From Pseudoramibacter sp. (GTDB lineage Bacteria > Bacillota > Clostridia > Eubacteriales > Eubacteriaceae), in the NCBI RefSeq assembly GCF_022484225.1, contig NZ_JAKVLT010000001.1:1789406-1853405 (forward strand): a stretch of DNA of 64,000 bases, in the 5' to 3' direction. The notes under the pieces were generated by a model. It had not been told where the DNA came from. It saw nothing but the letters and a program-made list of their open reading frames with translations, and did no database searches. Made by a program: the position numbers and the translations under genes. This document shows, in pieces, positions 28,906 through 37,049 of the stretch. The first letter of the stretch is position 1, and each line of letters opens with the position of its first letter.

Positions 28906-29853
28906 CTACAATAATCCCGCGTTTTCCGCGATTGTTTTCAACGTGTCCGCAGATTTTTCCAGTTTGGCCTGTTCATCCTGATTCAGGACAATGGGAATAT
29001 GGGTTTCCACGCCATTTCTCCCCACAATCGCCGGCATACTGAGGGAAATATCGGAAATGCCGTACTCACCGTGCATCACGGAAGAGACTGGAAGAATGCT
29101 CTTTTCATTCATGACAATGGCCCGGCAGATTCTGACAACCGACATGGCAATGCCGTAATAGGTGGCTTTTTTCTTCGCGATGATTTCGTAGGCACTGTTT
29201 TTGACGTCCTCCGCGATTTGACGCATGGCTTCCATATGTTGATAATGTCCGCGCATTTCGCAGAAGGTATCCAGCGGCACTCCCGAGACATTGGTGCTGC
29301 CCCAGGCTACAATTTCGCTGTCACCATGTTCGCCGATGATAAATGCGTGCACACTGCGGCCGTCCACGGAAAGATGTTCGCCCAGCTTGCTCTTTAGTCT
29401 TGCGGTATCCAGCACGGTGCCCGATCCAAACACGCGGTTTTCTGGAAATCCGGACAATTTAACCGCCGCCAGTGTCAGAATATCCACCGGGTTGGACACG
29501 ATCAGCAGGATGCCTTCGTAGCCGCGCTTCGCAATCTCGGGGATGATACTTTTATAAATGCCCACATTCTTATTGACCAGGTCGAGGCGGGTTTCGCCCG
29601 GCTTCTGTGCGGCGCCGGCCGTGATCACGATGATGGCCGCGTCCATAATGCCGTCGTAGTCCGTCGCGTACACCTGCGTCTGCCCGATAAAGGGCACGCC
29701 GTTGGAGATGTCCAGGGCTTCGCCTTCCGCTTTTTCGGCATTCGCGTCAAGCAGGGCGATTTCCGAAAAGAGCCCGCTCTGCATCAGTGCAAACGCTGAC
29801 GAAGACCCTACAAAACCGCATCCGACCACAGCAACTTTTCGTTCATTAATCAT
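28906..29853 (-). CDS. ldh: L-lactate dehydrogenase
   Basis: NAD-dependent interconversion of pyruvate and L-lactate, 315 residues. VAVVGCGFVGSSSAFALM is the nucleotide-binding fold, SGTVLDTARLK carries substrate-loop residues and IIGEHGDSE holds the catalytic His at about residue 176. Gln at residue 83 in AAQKPGETR, where malate dehydrogenases have Arg, supports lactate specificity. The gene is monocistronic, with the 39-bp repeat and an inverted repeat upstream and the 48-bp hairpin downstream. A fermentative role is expected. Confidence 0.95.
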   Translation of the reverse strand: MINERKVAVVGCGFVGSSSAFALMQSGLFSEIALLDANAEKAEGEALDISNGVPFIGQTQVYATDYDGIMDAAIIVITAGAAQKPGETRLDLVNKNVGIYKSIIPEIAKRGYEGILLIVSNPVDILTLAAVKLSGFPENRVFGSGTVLDTARLKSKLGEHLSVDGRSVHAFIIGEHGDSEIVAWGSTNVSGVPLDTFCEMRGHYQHMEAMRQIAEDVKNSAYEIIAKKKATYYGIAMSVVRICRAIVMNEKSILPVSSVMHGEYGISDISLSMPAIVGRNGVETHIPIVLNQDEQAKLEKSADTLKTIAENAGLL

Positions 29854-29928
29854 TTTATCACACTTCCTTTTTTATGATTTCAATATCCAAAACAGCGCCA
29901 TCTTAACATCTTAAATGAATGCGCTGCC

Positions 29929-29967
29929 CTTCCTGCGATTGATCATAGTATACGCCAAAAAGCGGCG
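29929..29967. repeat. 39-bp repeat, copy 2
   Basis: Matches 28771-28809 with one difference (TCATAG for TCATCG). The change creates TATACT on the minus strand, a plausible -10 for ldh, where copy 1 reads TATACG. Confidence 0.9.
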
Positions 29968-29973
29968 AATTGC

Positions 29974-29989
29974 TGTATCTACAGATACA
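29974..29989. promoter_or_regulatory. Inverted repeat TGTATC-N4-GATACA upstream of ldh
   Basis: Six-base arms with a 4-bp centre, about 120 bp before the ldh ATG. The GTATC/GATAC arms resemble the operator-like repeat beside the HxlR gene at 35002. Regulator unknown. Confidence 0.4.
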
Positions 29990-30095
29990 TATTTCAAAAA
30001 ATCTGATGTATAATGATATCACACTTAAGAAAATGAGCGAAAAAAATGAACGACGAGATTCTGGAAAAACATTCCATTCTTGAGTCTGTTTCGCG

Positions 30096-30686
30096 CTACA
30101 CTTCTACGCCTGCCTCTGTTGCTTTAATCGTTTTGATCACTTTCGCTGGGACACCAGCTGCGACCGTTCTGGCCGGGATATCTTTTGTAACGACTGCGCC
30201 GGCAGCGATAATCGCGCCTTCTCCGATGGTCACGCCAGGCAATACCGTCACATTCGCCCCAAGCCAGACCCCGTTCCCGATTACAATTCTAGATGGAATG
30301 AGGTTCCCCCGTTTCTGCGGGTCCGGATGATGGTTCAATGTCGCCAGCACCGCATTGTGGCCGATCAATACATTATCCCCGATCCAAATACCGCCTTGGT
30401 CCTGAAATCGGCAGCCAGAATTTACAAACACATTCTTCCCGAAGTGAATATGCTTGCCGCAGTCGGTATAGAACGGCGGAAAGAGACCGAAAGGCGGAAA
30501 ATCCGGCTGGCCCGTCAGTTCCCGCATCAATACCACTAGTTCTTCCGGTGTGTGATAAGTATTGTTCATCTCTGCCGTGATACGCAGTGCTTCCTGGGAG
30601 AGATTATGCATAAAAAGATGGTATGCCGACCCCGCTTCAATTTCTTCGCCTGAATCCATTTTTTCAAGAAACGTTTTTAACTTCAT
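30096..30686 (-). CDS. Sugar O-acetyltransferase (LacA/Maa-like)
   Basis: A 196-residue acetyl-CoA-dependent transferase of the left-handed beta-helix family. Hexapeptide repeats run through [20 protein letters not shown] and [20 protein letters not shown]. The catalytic His is in TLNHHPDP, and the N-terminal maltose-acetyltransferase helix region is [11 protein letters not shown]. It lies 9 bp after the alpha/beta hydrolase gene on the same strand, so the two form an operon likely controlled by the divergent LysR protein. Confidence 0.9.
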   Translation of the reverse strand: MKLKTFLEKMDSGEEIEAGSAYHLFMHNLSQEALRITAEMNNTYHTPEELVVLMRELTGQPDFPPFGLFPPFYTDCGKHIHFGKNVFVNSGCRFQDQGGIWIGDNVLIGHNAVLATLNHHPDPQKRGNLIPSRIVIGNGVWLGANVTVLPGVTIGEGAIIAAGAVVTKDIPARTVAAGVPAKVIKTIKATEAGVEV

Positions 30687-30695
30687 ATTGCGTCC

Positions 30696-31682
30696 CTACT
30701 TCAACCATGTCGTCATGAAGGTTTCGATCTTATCAAAGGGGATCGCATCCTTTCCGCCGCCATCATAAAGATCCGTATGAACGGCGCCGGGAACGATCAT
30801 TAATTCTTTGTTATTGCCATTTAGAAGTTTAAATGCATCCCGGCTCATATAGCAGGAATGGGCCTTTTCCCCATGGATCATCAGCACCGCACTGTCAATC
30901 TCACCTGCATAGGTAAACAGCCGCGTATTGGCTAAAGATGTGCCTGCCTGTACGGCCCAGCCCCCATTAGAATTCAGTGAACGGGCATGATAACCTCTGC
31001 TTGTCTTATAATAGTCGTAATAATCCTTCACGAAAAAGGGGGCGTCCTCCGGAAGGGGATCCACAACGCCTCCGGCCAACACGTAGGTGCCGTTTTCGTA
31101 ATCCGCGATGCGCTGCTGATTGACGGCTTCCCTTGCCGCTTTTCTTGCCGCTTTATTGTCTGCTTCGTCAAAATATCCGTTTCCTGCAACTCTCGTCATA
31201 TCATACATCGTCGATGTCACCGTCGCCTTGATCCTTGTGTCGATACATGCGGTCTGCAGCGCCATGCCGCCCCATCCGCAGATACCGATAATGCCAATCC
31301 TTTCCGAATCAACATGGTCATGACACGACAAAAAATCAACAGCCGCCTGGAAATCCTCGACATTAATATCCGGTGAATGCATTGCCCGTGGGAAACCTCC
31401 GGATTCGCCAGTAAATGACGGATCAAAGGCGATCGTCAGAAAGCCTCTTTCAGCCATCGTCTGAGCGTAAAGTCCGGATGCCTGTTCTTTGCACGCACCG
31501 AACGGACCTGCAACAGCGATTGCTGGAAGTTTGCCCGCTTTCGTCTTCGGTACATACATATCTGCGGCAAGGGTGATTCCAAAATGATTGACAAATGTCA
31601 CCTTGCTGTGTACCACTTTATCGCTCTTCGGGAAAGTTTTATCCCATTCCTGTGTAAGATTTAATTCTTCTTTCTTCATCAT
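30696..31682 (-). CDS. Alpha/beta hydrolase (dienelactone hydrolase-like)
   Basis: A 328-residue hydrolase. The nucleophile elbow is GICGWGGMAL, so the nucleophile would be Cys rather than Ser, as in dienelactone hydrolase relatives and the YcjY-type group. AVAGPFGACKEQASGLYAQT is an oxyanion-hole region. IHGEKAHSC and GAVHTDLYD supply the late acid/His region of the triad. The substrate is unknown. Divergent from the LysR gene across 146 bp that contain a perfect palindrome. Confidence 0.85.
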   Translation of the reverse strand: MMKKEELNLTQEWDKTFPKSDKVVHSKVTFVNHFGITLAADMYVPKTKAGKLPAIAVAGPFGACKEQASGLYAQTMAERGFLTIAFDPSFTGESGGFPRAMHSPDINVEDFQAAVDFLSCHDHVDSERIGIIGICGWGGMALQTACIDTRIKATVTSTMYDMTRVAGNGYFDEADNKAARKAAREAVNQQRIADYENGTYVLAGGVVDPLPEDAPFFVKDYYDYYKTSRGYHARSLNSNGGWAVQAGTSLANTRLFTYAGEIDSAVLMIHGEKAHSCYMSRDAFKLLNGNNKELMIVPGAVHTDLYDGGGKDAIPFDKIETFMTTWLK

Positions 31683-31743
31683 GATCTCCCTGTATTAATT
31701 CCTTCTCCGACAATTATTGCTTTGCTTTCTTAATCATAAGTAT

Positions 31744-31791
31744 TTGAACGCCGTCTCGCTAATGATTATAATGAATATCATGATATTCATT
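31744..31791 (+). promoter_or_regulatory. LysR gene promoter overlapped by a 22-bp palindrome
   Basis: TTGAAC (31744-31749), 17 bp and TATAAT (31767-31772) form a promoter for the LysR gene. A perfect 22-bp palindrome at 31770-31791, with the half-site AATGAATATCA, overlaps the end of the -10 and the expected transcription start. Autoregulation by the LysR protein is inferred. Confidence 0.65.
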
Positions 31792-31828
31792 TATTGCATA
31801 TCATAGACAGAACGAAAGGAATACACTC

Positions 31829-32710
31829 ATGGAAATCAAAACGCTCAGATACTTTCTTGCTATTGCAAGAGAAGAAAACATGACGCGCGCTGCTGCGTTT
31901 TTGCATGTCACGCAGCCCACACTTTCAAAGCAGATGAAGTCCCTGGAAGACGAACTGGGGAAAAAACTCTTTACCCGTCACAGCTTCAGTATCCGTCTGA
32001 CGGACGAAGGCATTCTTCTGAAGAACCGCGCGGAAGATTTGGTCAGCCTGGCGAATAAAATCGAGCAGGAATTCATATCCCTTGATGACATCACTGGCGG
32101 CGACCTCTATCTCGGTTTAGCAGAATCTTCTCAGCTCAAATATCTTGCCCAAGTTATCAAAGCATTCAAGAGGCGCTATCCCAACCTGCACTACCACATT
32201 ACAAGCGGCGATACCGAGCAGATTGCCGACAAGCTCGACAACGGGCTGCTGGATTTCCTCGTTCTGGCAGAATACCCCGACGGCCGCAAATATGAATCCA
32301 TTGAATTTCCAGAAAGCGATAAATGGGGACTTGTAATCCCAACCAATGACCCTCTGGCAAAGAAAAAAAAGATCCGCGTAACGGATCTGATCGGGCTTCC
32401 CCTATTTTGCTCTGAGCAAGCATGGGATCATGAAATCAAAGAATGGGCTGGGGCATCATTTTCAAAATTAAAACTGGAAGGCTCCTTCCGCCTAGCCTAC
32501 AATGGTTCCATCTTCACAAGGGAAGGCCTTGGCTACCTTCTTACTTTTGATCACCTGATCGATACGTCTGAAGACAGCGGACTTGTCTTCCGCCCTTTGG
32601 AACCTGCAGCTGAGACCAAACTCTTTATTGTCTGGAACCGATATCAAACTTTTACGCCCATTGCAGAAAGATTCCTTAAGCAGCTGCGGACGACCCTACA
32701 AATAAAATAA
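31829..32710 (+). CDS. LysR family transcriptional regulator
   Basis: A 293-residue activator/repressor. The N-terminal helix-turn-helix is textbook: LRYFLAIAREENMTRAAAFL then HVTQPTLSKQMKSLEDELGK. A C-terminal periplasmic-binding-like effector domain follows (LYLGLAESSQLKYLAQVIKA). Divergent from the hydrolase-acetyltransferase pair, its likely targets. The effector is unknown. Confidence 0.93.
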   Translation: MEIKTLRYFLAIAREENMTRAAAFLHVTQPTLSKQMKSLEDELGKKLFTRHSFSIRLTDEGILLKNRAEDLVSLANKIEQEFISLDDITGGDLYLGLAESSQLKYLAQVIKAFKRRYPNLHYHITSGDTEQIADKLDNGLLDFLVLAEYPDGRKYESIEFPESDKWGLVIPTNDPLAKKKKIRVTDLIGLPLFCSEQAWDHEIKEWAGASFSKLKLEGSFRLAYNGSIFTREGLGYLLTFDHLIDTSEDSGLVFRPLEPAAETKLFIVWNRYQTFTPIAERFLKQLRTTLQIK

Positions 32711-32742
32711 AGTGGGCGCTCCGCAGATGATCGCCCACTTTA
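32710..32742 (+). terminator. Terminator after the LysR gene
   Basis: AAGTGGGCG and CGCCCACTT arms around a 13-nt loop, then a short T-run, directly after the stop codon. Confidence 0.75.
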
Positions 32743-32743
32743 A

Positions 32744-32791
32744 CACGCAAACAAGAGACTTGTGTATCGACACAAGTCTCTTGTTGTTTAA
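32744..32791. repeat. 48-bp hairpin repeat, copy 2
   Basis: Identical to 28822-28869. The stop codon of the nitroreductase gene (32788-32790) lies within it. Arms at 32750-32765 and 32770-32785. Confidence 0.95.
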
Positions 32792-33300
32792 AGGTACGTC
32801 ACCGTTTCGCTGAGGTCTTTGCGCTGGGTATGCCGTTCCAAGGGGCCCGCGCCTTCTGCGGGATAGCCGAGATCCAGCAGCATCACCACTTTTTCGTTGG
32901 CTGGCAAACCGAAAATCTCGGCCGCTTTGTCAGGATCGAAGCGGTTGAGCCAGCAGCTGTCCACCCCGGCGTCCTTGGCCGCTAGAAGCAGATGGGTGGC
33001 CACAATTGTCGCGTCTTCGATGCCAGAGGTGTACCGCTCTCCGGGATAAGTGTACATATTGTTCTGGTCGTAGGCGACGAGGAGCACGGTTCCGGCGCCG
33101 TAGCGGCACGGGGTAAGCTGATCCACCTTCGCCAGGTCTTCCGGCTTTTCAATCACATAAATCTTCTGTTCTTGCAGGTTCTTCGCCGTCGGGGCCAGGC
33201 GCCCGGCTGCGAGAATCTGCTGAAGTTTTGCCGGTTCCACCGGCCGGCCGTCGTACTTCTTGCACGAATACCGCGCTTTGATCAGTTCTGAAAATTCCAT
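32788..33300 (-). CDS. Nitroreductase family protein
   Basis: A 170-residue FMN-dependent NAD(P)H oxidoreductase. The FMN-binding start IKARYSCKKYDGRPV (RYSxRxY-type) and LAAGRLAPTAKNLQ are typical, and the C terminus has DLGYPAEGAGPLERH. Nitroreductases form dimers and reduce nitroaromatics or quinones; the natural substrate is unknown. The 3' end is embedded in the 48-bp hairpin repeat. Confidence 0.92.
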   Translation of the reverse strand: MEFSELIKARYSCKKYDGRPVEPAKLQQILAAGRLAPTAKNLQEQKIYVIEKPEDLAKVDQLTPCRYGAGTVLLVAYDQNNMYTYPGERYTSGIEDATIVATHLLLAAKDAGVDSCWLNRFDPDKAAEIFGLPANEKVVMLLDLGYPAEGAGPLERHTQRKDLSETVTYL

Positions 33301-33493
33301 GGCAATGCCTCCTTTAATATCAAATCTCCGCCGTCATTTCATGACGCTAACGATAATTTTATTATATCATGGTCTGTTGCTGTTCCCTATCATCTTTTTC
33401 GCTTTGGCGGAGGTGATCGCCAAAGCCGCGGCTTTTTCTAGCGACGCATGCCCCCCTGCCGCGAACGAAAGCATGCTCAATCCTCTGGCCCGC

Positions 33494-34465
33494 TCAATAG
33501 CCCCGCTTTTTGTCGACGCGATGCTTCAAAGGCTTGCCGGTCAGGTAATTTTCCAGATCTTCGCAAAACATTGCTACGCTCTTCTCTCTTGTATAATCCA
33601 ACGCCATTTTGCCAGCGCAGTGGGGCGTCAGCAGGAGGTGCTTCGCCGTGCGCAGGGGGCTGTCCGCCGGGACCGGCTCCGTCTGCATAACGTCCAGCGC
33701 GGCCCCTGCCAGCCGACCGTGATTCAGGGCGTCGACCAGCGCCCCTTCGTCGATGGCACTCCCTCTGCCAACATTCACGAGATAGGCGTCTTTCGGCAGC
33801 CGGGCCAGCATCTCCCGGCTCATGATCCCGACTGTTTCCGGCGTCTCCGGCAAGCTCATGACAAGCAGATCCGTTTCCGGCAGGACTTTGGCCAGGTCAG
33901 AATTTCGATAGACCCTGTCGCACCCTGGCACCGCCCGGCCGCTGCGGTTCACGCCGATCACCGATGCCGGTTCGAAGCCTCTGACCCGGGCGGCAAAAGT
34001 TCTGCCGATGTCCCCGGTGCCCAGCAGGGTGATCCGACTGCCGCAAAGGGCGCGCATGGGCACCACCCCTTTCCAGGATGTCTGAGACGTGTCGTTTAAA
34101 ATGGCCTCGTGGCGGCGATACTGCCGCATCATCATCAGGGCCGTCATGACAATATGCTCTGAAATGGTGACCCCGTAGGCCCCAGCGGAATTGGACAGCA
34201 CACACGTGTCGTTGGGCAGCACACCGTCCTTGAGATACGCGTTGACGCCGGCCCAGTTGGTGCAGAACCACTTGAGCGCCTTGGCCTGGCGCAGAGGCGC
34301 CTTATCCGCCCCAAATAAAATCTCTGCATCCCGCGCTTCCTGAGCTGCCTTTTCCAGATCTGTTTCAAAAACCGCTTTCCAGCTGTGCGCCGCCGCGATA
34401 TCATGAATCTTTTGCCGTTGTGGTTTTGTAATGTCCCAATAGACAAGAAGCTTATGGCTCATCAT
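33494..34465 (-). CDS. D-isomer-specific 2-hydroxyacid dehydrogenase
   Basis: A 323-residue NAD(P)-dependent oxidoreductase of the 2-hydroxyacid dehydrogenase family. The nucleotide motif is ITLLGTGDIGRTFAARV, and the catalytic residues are Arg in VNVGRGSAID, Glu in MQTEPVP and His in LTPHCAGKMA. The substrate may be a 2-hydroxy- or phospho-hydroxyacid but cannot be specified. GGAGGGC precedes two adjacent ATGs; the second has better spacing. The 193 bp between this stop and the nitroreductase start show no recognisable feature. Confidence 0.92.
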   Translation of the reverse strand: MMSHKLLVYWDITKPQRQKIHDIAAAHSWKAVFETDLEKAAQEARDAEILFGADKAPLRQAKALKWFCTNWAGVNAYLKDGVLPNDTCVLSNSAGAYGVTISEHIVMTALMMMRQYRRHEAILNDTSQTSWKGVVPMRALCGSRITLLGTGDIGRTFAARVRGFEPASVIGVNRSGRAVPGCDRVYRNSDLAKVLPETDLLVMSLPETPETVGIMSREMLARLPKDAYLVNVGRGSAIDEGALVDALNHGRLAGAALDVMQTEPVPADSPLRTAKHLLLTPHCAGKMALDYTREKSVAMFCEDLENYLTGKPLKHRVDKKRGY

Positions 34466-34629
34466 GCCCTCCCTTCACTTCTTTCAACCAGCCAGTTCTC
34501 GACCTATGGCCTCTCCTGCTGTAAACTGTTTTTTCCTAACATCGTTCCCAGGTTCCTTAAATACGTATAGACTCATTTCTTCACCACGATGGTCATCATG
34601 ACCAAATCCTCCTCTCCTGTATTAACCTC

Positions 34630-34989
34630 TTATTTTTCGATAGGCTTATCTGCCTGTCGCTGATGCATAAAATCTATGTATTCATTTCCCCAGACTTCAA
34701 GTTCGGCAAGCACTTTCTCAAATTTATGGCCTATCTCACTCAGTTCGTACTCAACTTTGGGTGGTATTTCAGAATATACCCGGCGCACGATCAAACCGTC
34801 CTTTTCCAACGCCTTGAGCTGACGCGATAAAGTGGTATGTGTCATATTCTCCGGCATTCGGCGCTGAAGTTCGTTAAAGCGCACCGGCGCATCTTTTAAA
34901 AGATACATAATGTACATAGACCATTTCCCTGTCAGCACCTTTTGAGAAGTGACGTAGGGACATAGGCCAAACAGCTGCTTTTTTTCCAT
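34630..34989 (-). CDS. HxlR family transcriptional regulator
   Basis: A 119-residue winged-helix regulator. It starts MEKKQLFGLCPYVTSQKVL at the ATG at 34989, just after GGAGGTCAT. Cys10 sits where redox-sensing Cys are found in this family. LTGKWSMYIMYLLKDAPVRF and RRMPENMTHTTLSRQLKALE form the DNA-binding core. Divergent from the flavoprotein gene at 35118 across a region with GTATC/GATAC inverted repeats. Confidence 0.92.
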   Translation of the reverse strand: MEKKQLFGLCPYVTSQKVLTGKWSMYIMYLLKDAPVRFNELQRRMPENMTHTTLSRQLKALEKDGLIVRRVYSEIPPKVEYELSEIGHKFEKVLAELEVWGNEYIDFMHQRQADKPIEK

Positions 34990-35001
34990 ATGACCTCCAA
35001 C

Positions 35002-35068
35002 GGTATCATTGACGATACCAGTATCAAAAAATATCGTACTTGTGAAAAATCTCCTGCGTGGATATAAT
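35002..35068 (+). promoter_or_regulatory. HxlR operator and promoter of the flavoprotein operon
   Basis: GGTATC-N6-GATACC at 35002-35019 overlaps a second inverted pair GATAC-CA-GTATC ending at 35025. Downstream is a promoter, TTGTGA (35040-35045), 17-bp spacer, TATAAT (35063-35068), for the gene at 35118. The operator lies between both divergent genes. Confidence 0.65.
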
Positions 35069-35117
35069 ATCACGTGCAAATTCAAAATACAACGCAAACT
35101 GAAAGGATGGTTTTATC

Positions 35118-35513
35118 ATGAAGGAAATCTATGAATATCTGAAGAACTGCGGCACATTTTATCTGGCTACCGTGGATGGTGACAAACCACAGGTTCGTCC
35201 CTTTGGCGCGGTATGTGAATTTGAAGGTAAGCTGTACTTCGTCACCAACAATCAGAAGGAAGTCTATAAGCAGATGAAGGCCAATCCCAATGTGGCAATT
35301 TGCGGTATGTACAAGGGTACCTGGATCCGTGTCAGCGGTGTGGTTGAAGAAGATACCCGGCGCGAAGCACGCGTAGCCATGATGGATGCCAACACTGCTT
35401 CCCTGAGCAAAATGTACACGGTGGATGACAACCTAATGACCGTTTTCAAATTCGTAAGCGGTAAGGGTACGGTTTATTCTTTCACTGAAGCGCCTGTAGC
35501 GTATTCGCTGTAA
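35118..35513 (+). CDS. Pyridoxamine 5'-phosphate oxidase-like flavoprotein
   Basis: A 131-residue split-barrel FMN-binding protein. The pattern TFYLATVDGDKPQVRPFGAV is the family start, followed by KLYFVTNNQKEVYKQMKANP and WIRVSGVVEEDT. Similar small flavoproteins under HxlR control reduce quinones or other electrophiles, but the substrate here is unknown. First gene of a two-gene unit with the chimeric frame 15 bp downstream; the promoter with an operator lies upstream. Confidence 0.88.
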   Translation: MKEIYEYLKNCGTFYLATVDGDKPQVRPFGAVCEFEGKLYFVTNNQKEVYKQMKANPNVAICGMYKGTWIRVSGVVEEDTRREARVAMMDANTASLSKMYTVDDNLMTVFKFVSGKGTVYSFTEAPVAYSL

Positions 35514-35528
35514 GGAGAGACAGCAAGG

Positions 35529-35903
35529 ATGGACGCTTCAAAGGTTTTATCAATTCTATACAACGAGATTCATTCTGTCGTCGTTGGAATGATCGACTCC
35601 GAGGGGCATCCATCCAGTGCATTTGTTAAAGATGATGAGACGTGGCACAAAAGAAACTCTGTATATCAGGAATTCTTGAAGCAGGCAATGGCTCAGAGAC
35701 CTGTATTCTTAGAGCTTGGTGTAGGATTCAACACACCCGGCATCATTCGCTATCCCTTTGAGCGGATTGCAGCTGCAAATCCTGATGCAATGTTAATCCG
35801 TGTCAATCAAGAAAATGCAGCGGCCAGCTATACAGATCTTAACAATATCCTGTCTATACAGCAGGATTTGAAAGCAGCCGTTGACAAGATCAAACATTCA
35901 TAA
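35529..35903 (+). pseudogene. In-frame chimera: flavoprotein N terminus joined to SirTM-type sirtuin C terminus
   Basis: A 124-residue frame with two origins. Residues 1-30 (ILYNEIHSVVVGMIDSEGHP) match the start of the flavoprotein-ferredoxin at 37050-37670 (IANEIHRTIVATVDDDGLP). Residues from about 33 match the end of the sirtuin at 35983-36972: FVKDDETWH against FVEDEGWH, and LELGVGFNTPGIIRYPF against LELGVGANTPVIVKYPF. A deletion joining neighbouring genes of an ancestral second locus explains it. GGAGAGACAGCAAGG precedes the ATG, so it may be translated. It lacks the NAD-binding core of sirtuins. Confidence 0.8.
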
Positions 35904-35921
35904 TCCCGGCCATAAAAAGAT

Positions 35922-35970
35922 AGCTCCCCACCGCCGGTGATGGCAGTGTGGGAGCCTGCTTTTTTCTTTT
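35922..35970 (+). terminator. Terminator after the chimeric frame
   Basis: A stem of the type GCTCCCCAC / GTGTGGGAGC with a GC-rich loop is followed by TTTTTTCTTTT. The T-run lies on the plus strand, fitting the flavoprotein-chimera unit. Confidence 0.75.
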
Positions 35971-35982
35971 AAAGCCCTTTTG

Positions 35983-36972
35983 TTATTTCATCTTCATCAA
36001 CACATCGCCAATGTCCCCATCGATGCAGATGCTTCTGTTTGCAATCTCGCCCGGACAATACGCCTCACCATAATTGATGCAGGCATATACTGCTTTCTCA
36101 TTTTTAAGCGTCATCTGCCAAAACGGATATTTCACAATAACAGGCGTGTTGGCGCCCACGCCAAGTTCCAGATAAAGCACATGAAGGCGCTCCGTCTTAA
36201 GCAGAAAGTCCGCATATGCCGCGGACGCGCTGTGCCACCCTTCATCCTCGACAAAGGAATCATCCGCACGAAGATTCATCGTCACATCCGAATCATCGTC
36301 CGGACATTTCGGAATGAGAGATGCCGGGATCTTCATTTTCAGTTCACCACTTTCAGGAACTTGAAACCATCCATTCTCGTCCCGTGTGAAGCCTTGTGCT
36401 TCCATTGCTTTCATGACCCATTCTTCATTATCATAGGTTTTCTGCACAGACGGATTGACGCTCTGAAAAAGGCCATAGTCTCCCTGGGTGTAGAACAGTC
36501 GCTTTTTATCAAAGCCTGCTCTCTGAAACTGATGATCCACATTCGTTGTGACAACAAAATAATCCTTATCTTTCACAAGTGAGCGCAGCTCCTGATAGAC
36601 AGGCTTCGGCGCATCAATATATCGGTTGTAATAGATATGCCTTGCCCACCACGCCCAGCGTGTTTGTGCATCGGGGAAGGGATAGAACCCGCCGGAATAT
36701 ATATCCCGGATGCCGAATCGCTCCTTGAAGTCTGAGAAATACCGATCAAACCGCTCTCCGCTATAGGTCAGTCCGGCAGAAGTGGAAAGTCCGGCACCCG
36801 CTCCGATCACGATCGCATCTGCCGCTTCGATCTCTTTCTTTAATCTGGCAATTCGTTCCGCCTTAGAGCCTGTTCCCAATGACATATTTCTGCTGAAATA
36901 CCGCACCGCACTGAGTCCCTTCTGAATGCTCTCCTGATAGCCGTTCGGCATTTCATCGTATAAGTTCTTCAT
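35983..36972 (-). CDS. Class M-like sirtuin (SirTM), probable NAD-dependent ADP-ribosyltransferase
   Basis: A 329-residue Sir2-fold protein. The NAD-binding AIVIGAGAGLSTSAGLTYSG and FVVTTNVDH are present, but the catalytic His of deacetylases is replaced: the motif is FYTQGDYG. A Gln here is, as I recall, typical of SirTM enzymes that ADP-ribosylate proteins instead of deacylating them. The zinc site is degraded, since PKCPDDDSDVTMNLRADD keeps one Cys where relatives have CPxC. SirTM genes normally sit with a macrodomain gene; only a 30-residue fragment of one remains just upstream. The upstream gene encodes a flavoprotein-ferredoxin. Confidence 0.82.
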   Translation of the reverse strand: MKNLYDEMPNGYQESIQKGLSAVRYFSRNMSLGTGSKAERIARLKKEIEAADAIVIGAGAGLSTSAGLTYSGERFDRYFSDFKERFGIRDIYSGGFYPFPDAQTRWAWWARHIYYNRYIDAPKPVYQELRSLVKDKDYFVVTTNVDHQFQRAGFDKKRLFYTQGDYGLFQSVNPSVQKTYDNEEWVMKAMEAQGFTRDENGWFQVPESGELKMKIPASLIPKCPDDDSDVTMNLRADDSFVEDEGWHSASAAYADFLLKTERLHVLYLELGVGANTPVIVKYPFWQMTLKNEKAVYACINYGEAYCPGEIANRSICIDGDIGDVLMKMK

Positions 36973-37045
36973 GGTATTTTTTGTCCTCTTTAAATTCCTC
37001 TGCGAGGTAATCCAGCCGCTGCTCCTGTGTCATTGTCTCGTTCAT
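36953..37045 (-). pseudogene. N-terminal remnant of a macrodomain (ADP-ribose hydrolase) gene
   Basis: A 30-residue frame starting at the ATG at 37045 after AGAAGGTAACGAT. MTQEQRLDYLAEEFKEDKKY resembles the N terminus of protein-ADP-ribose hydrolases of the zinc macrodomain family. The frame then runs into the sirtuin start, overlapping it by 20 bp, and stops. It fits a deletion of the macrodomain body from a flavoprotein-macrodomain-SirTM operon. The match is short, so this is tentative. Confidence 0.5.
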
Positions 37046-37049
37046 ATCG

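Noticed and set aside
35983..36972. Calling the sirtuin a normal deacetylase (CobB)
   Set aside because: The catalytic His is replaced by Gln and the zinc Cys pairs are missing, unlike the canonical sirtuin at 43901-44650.
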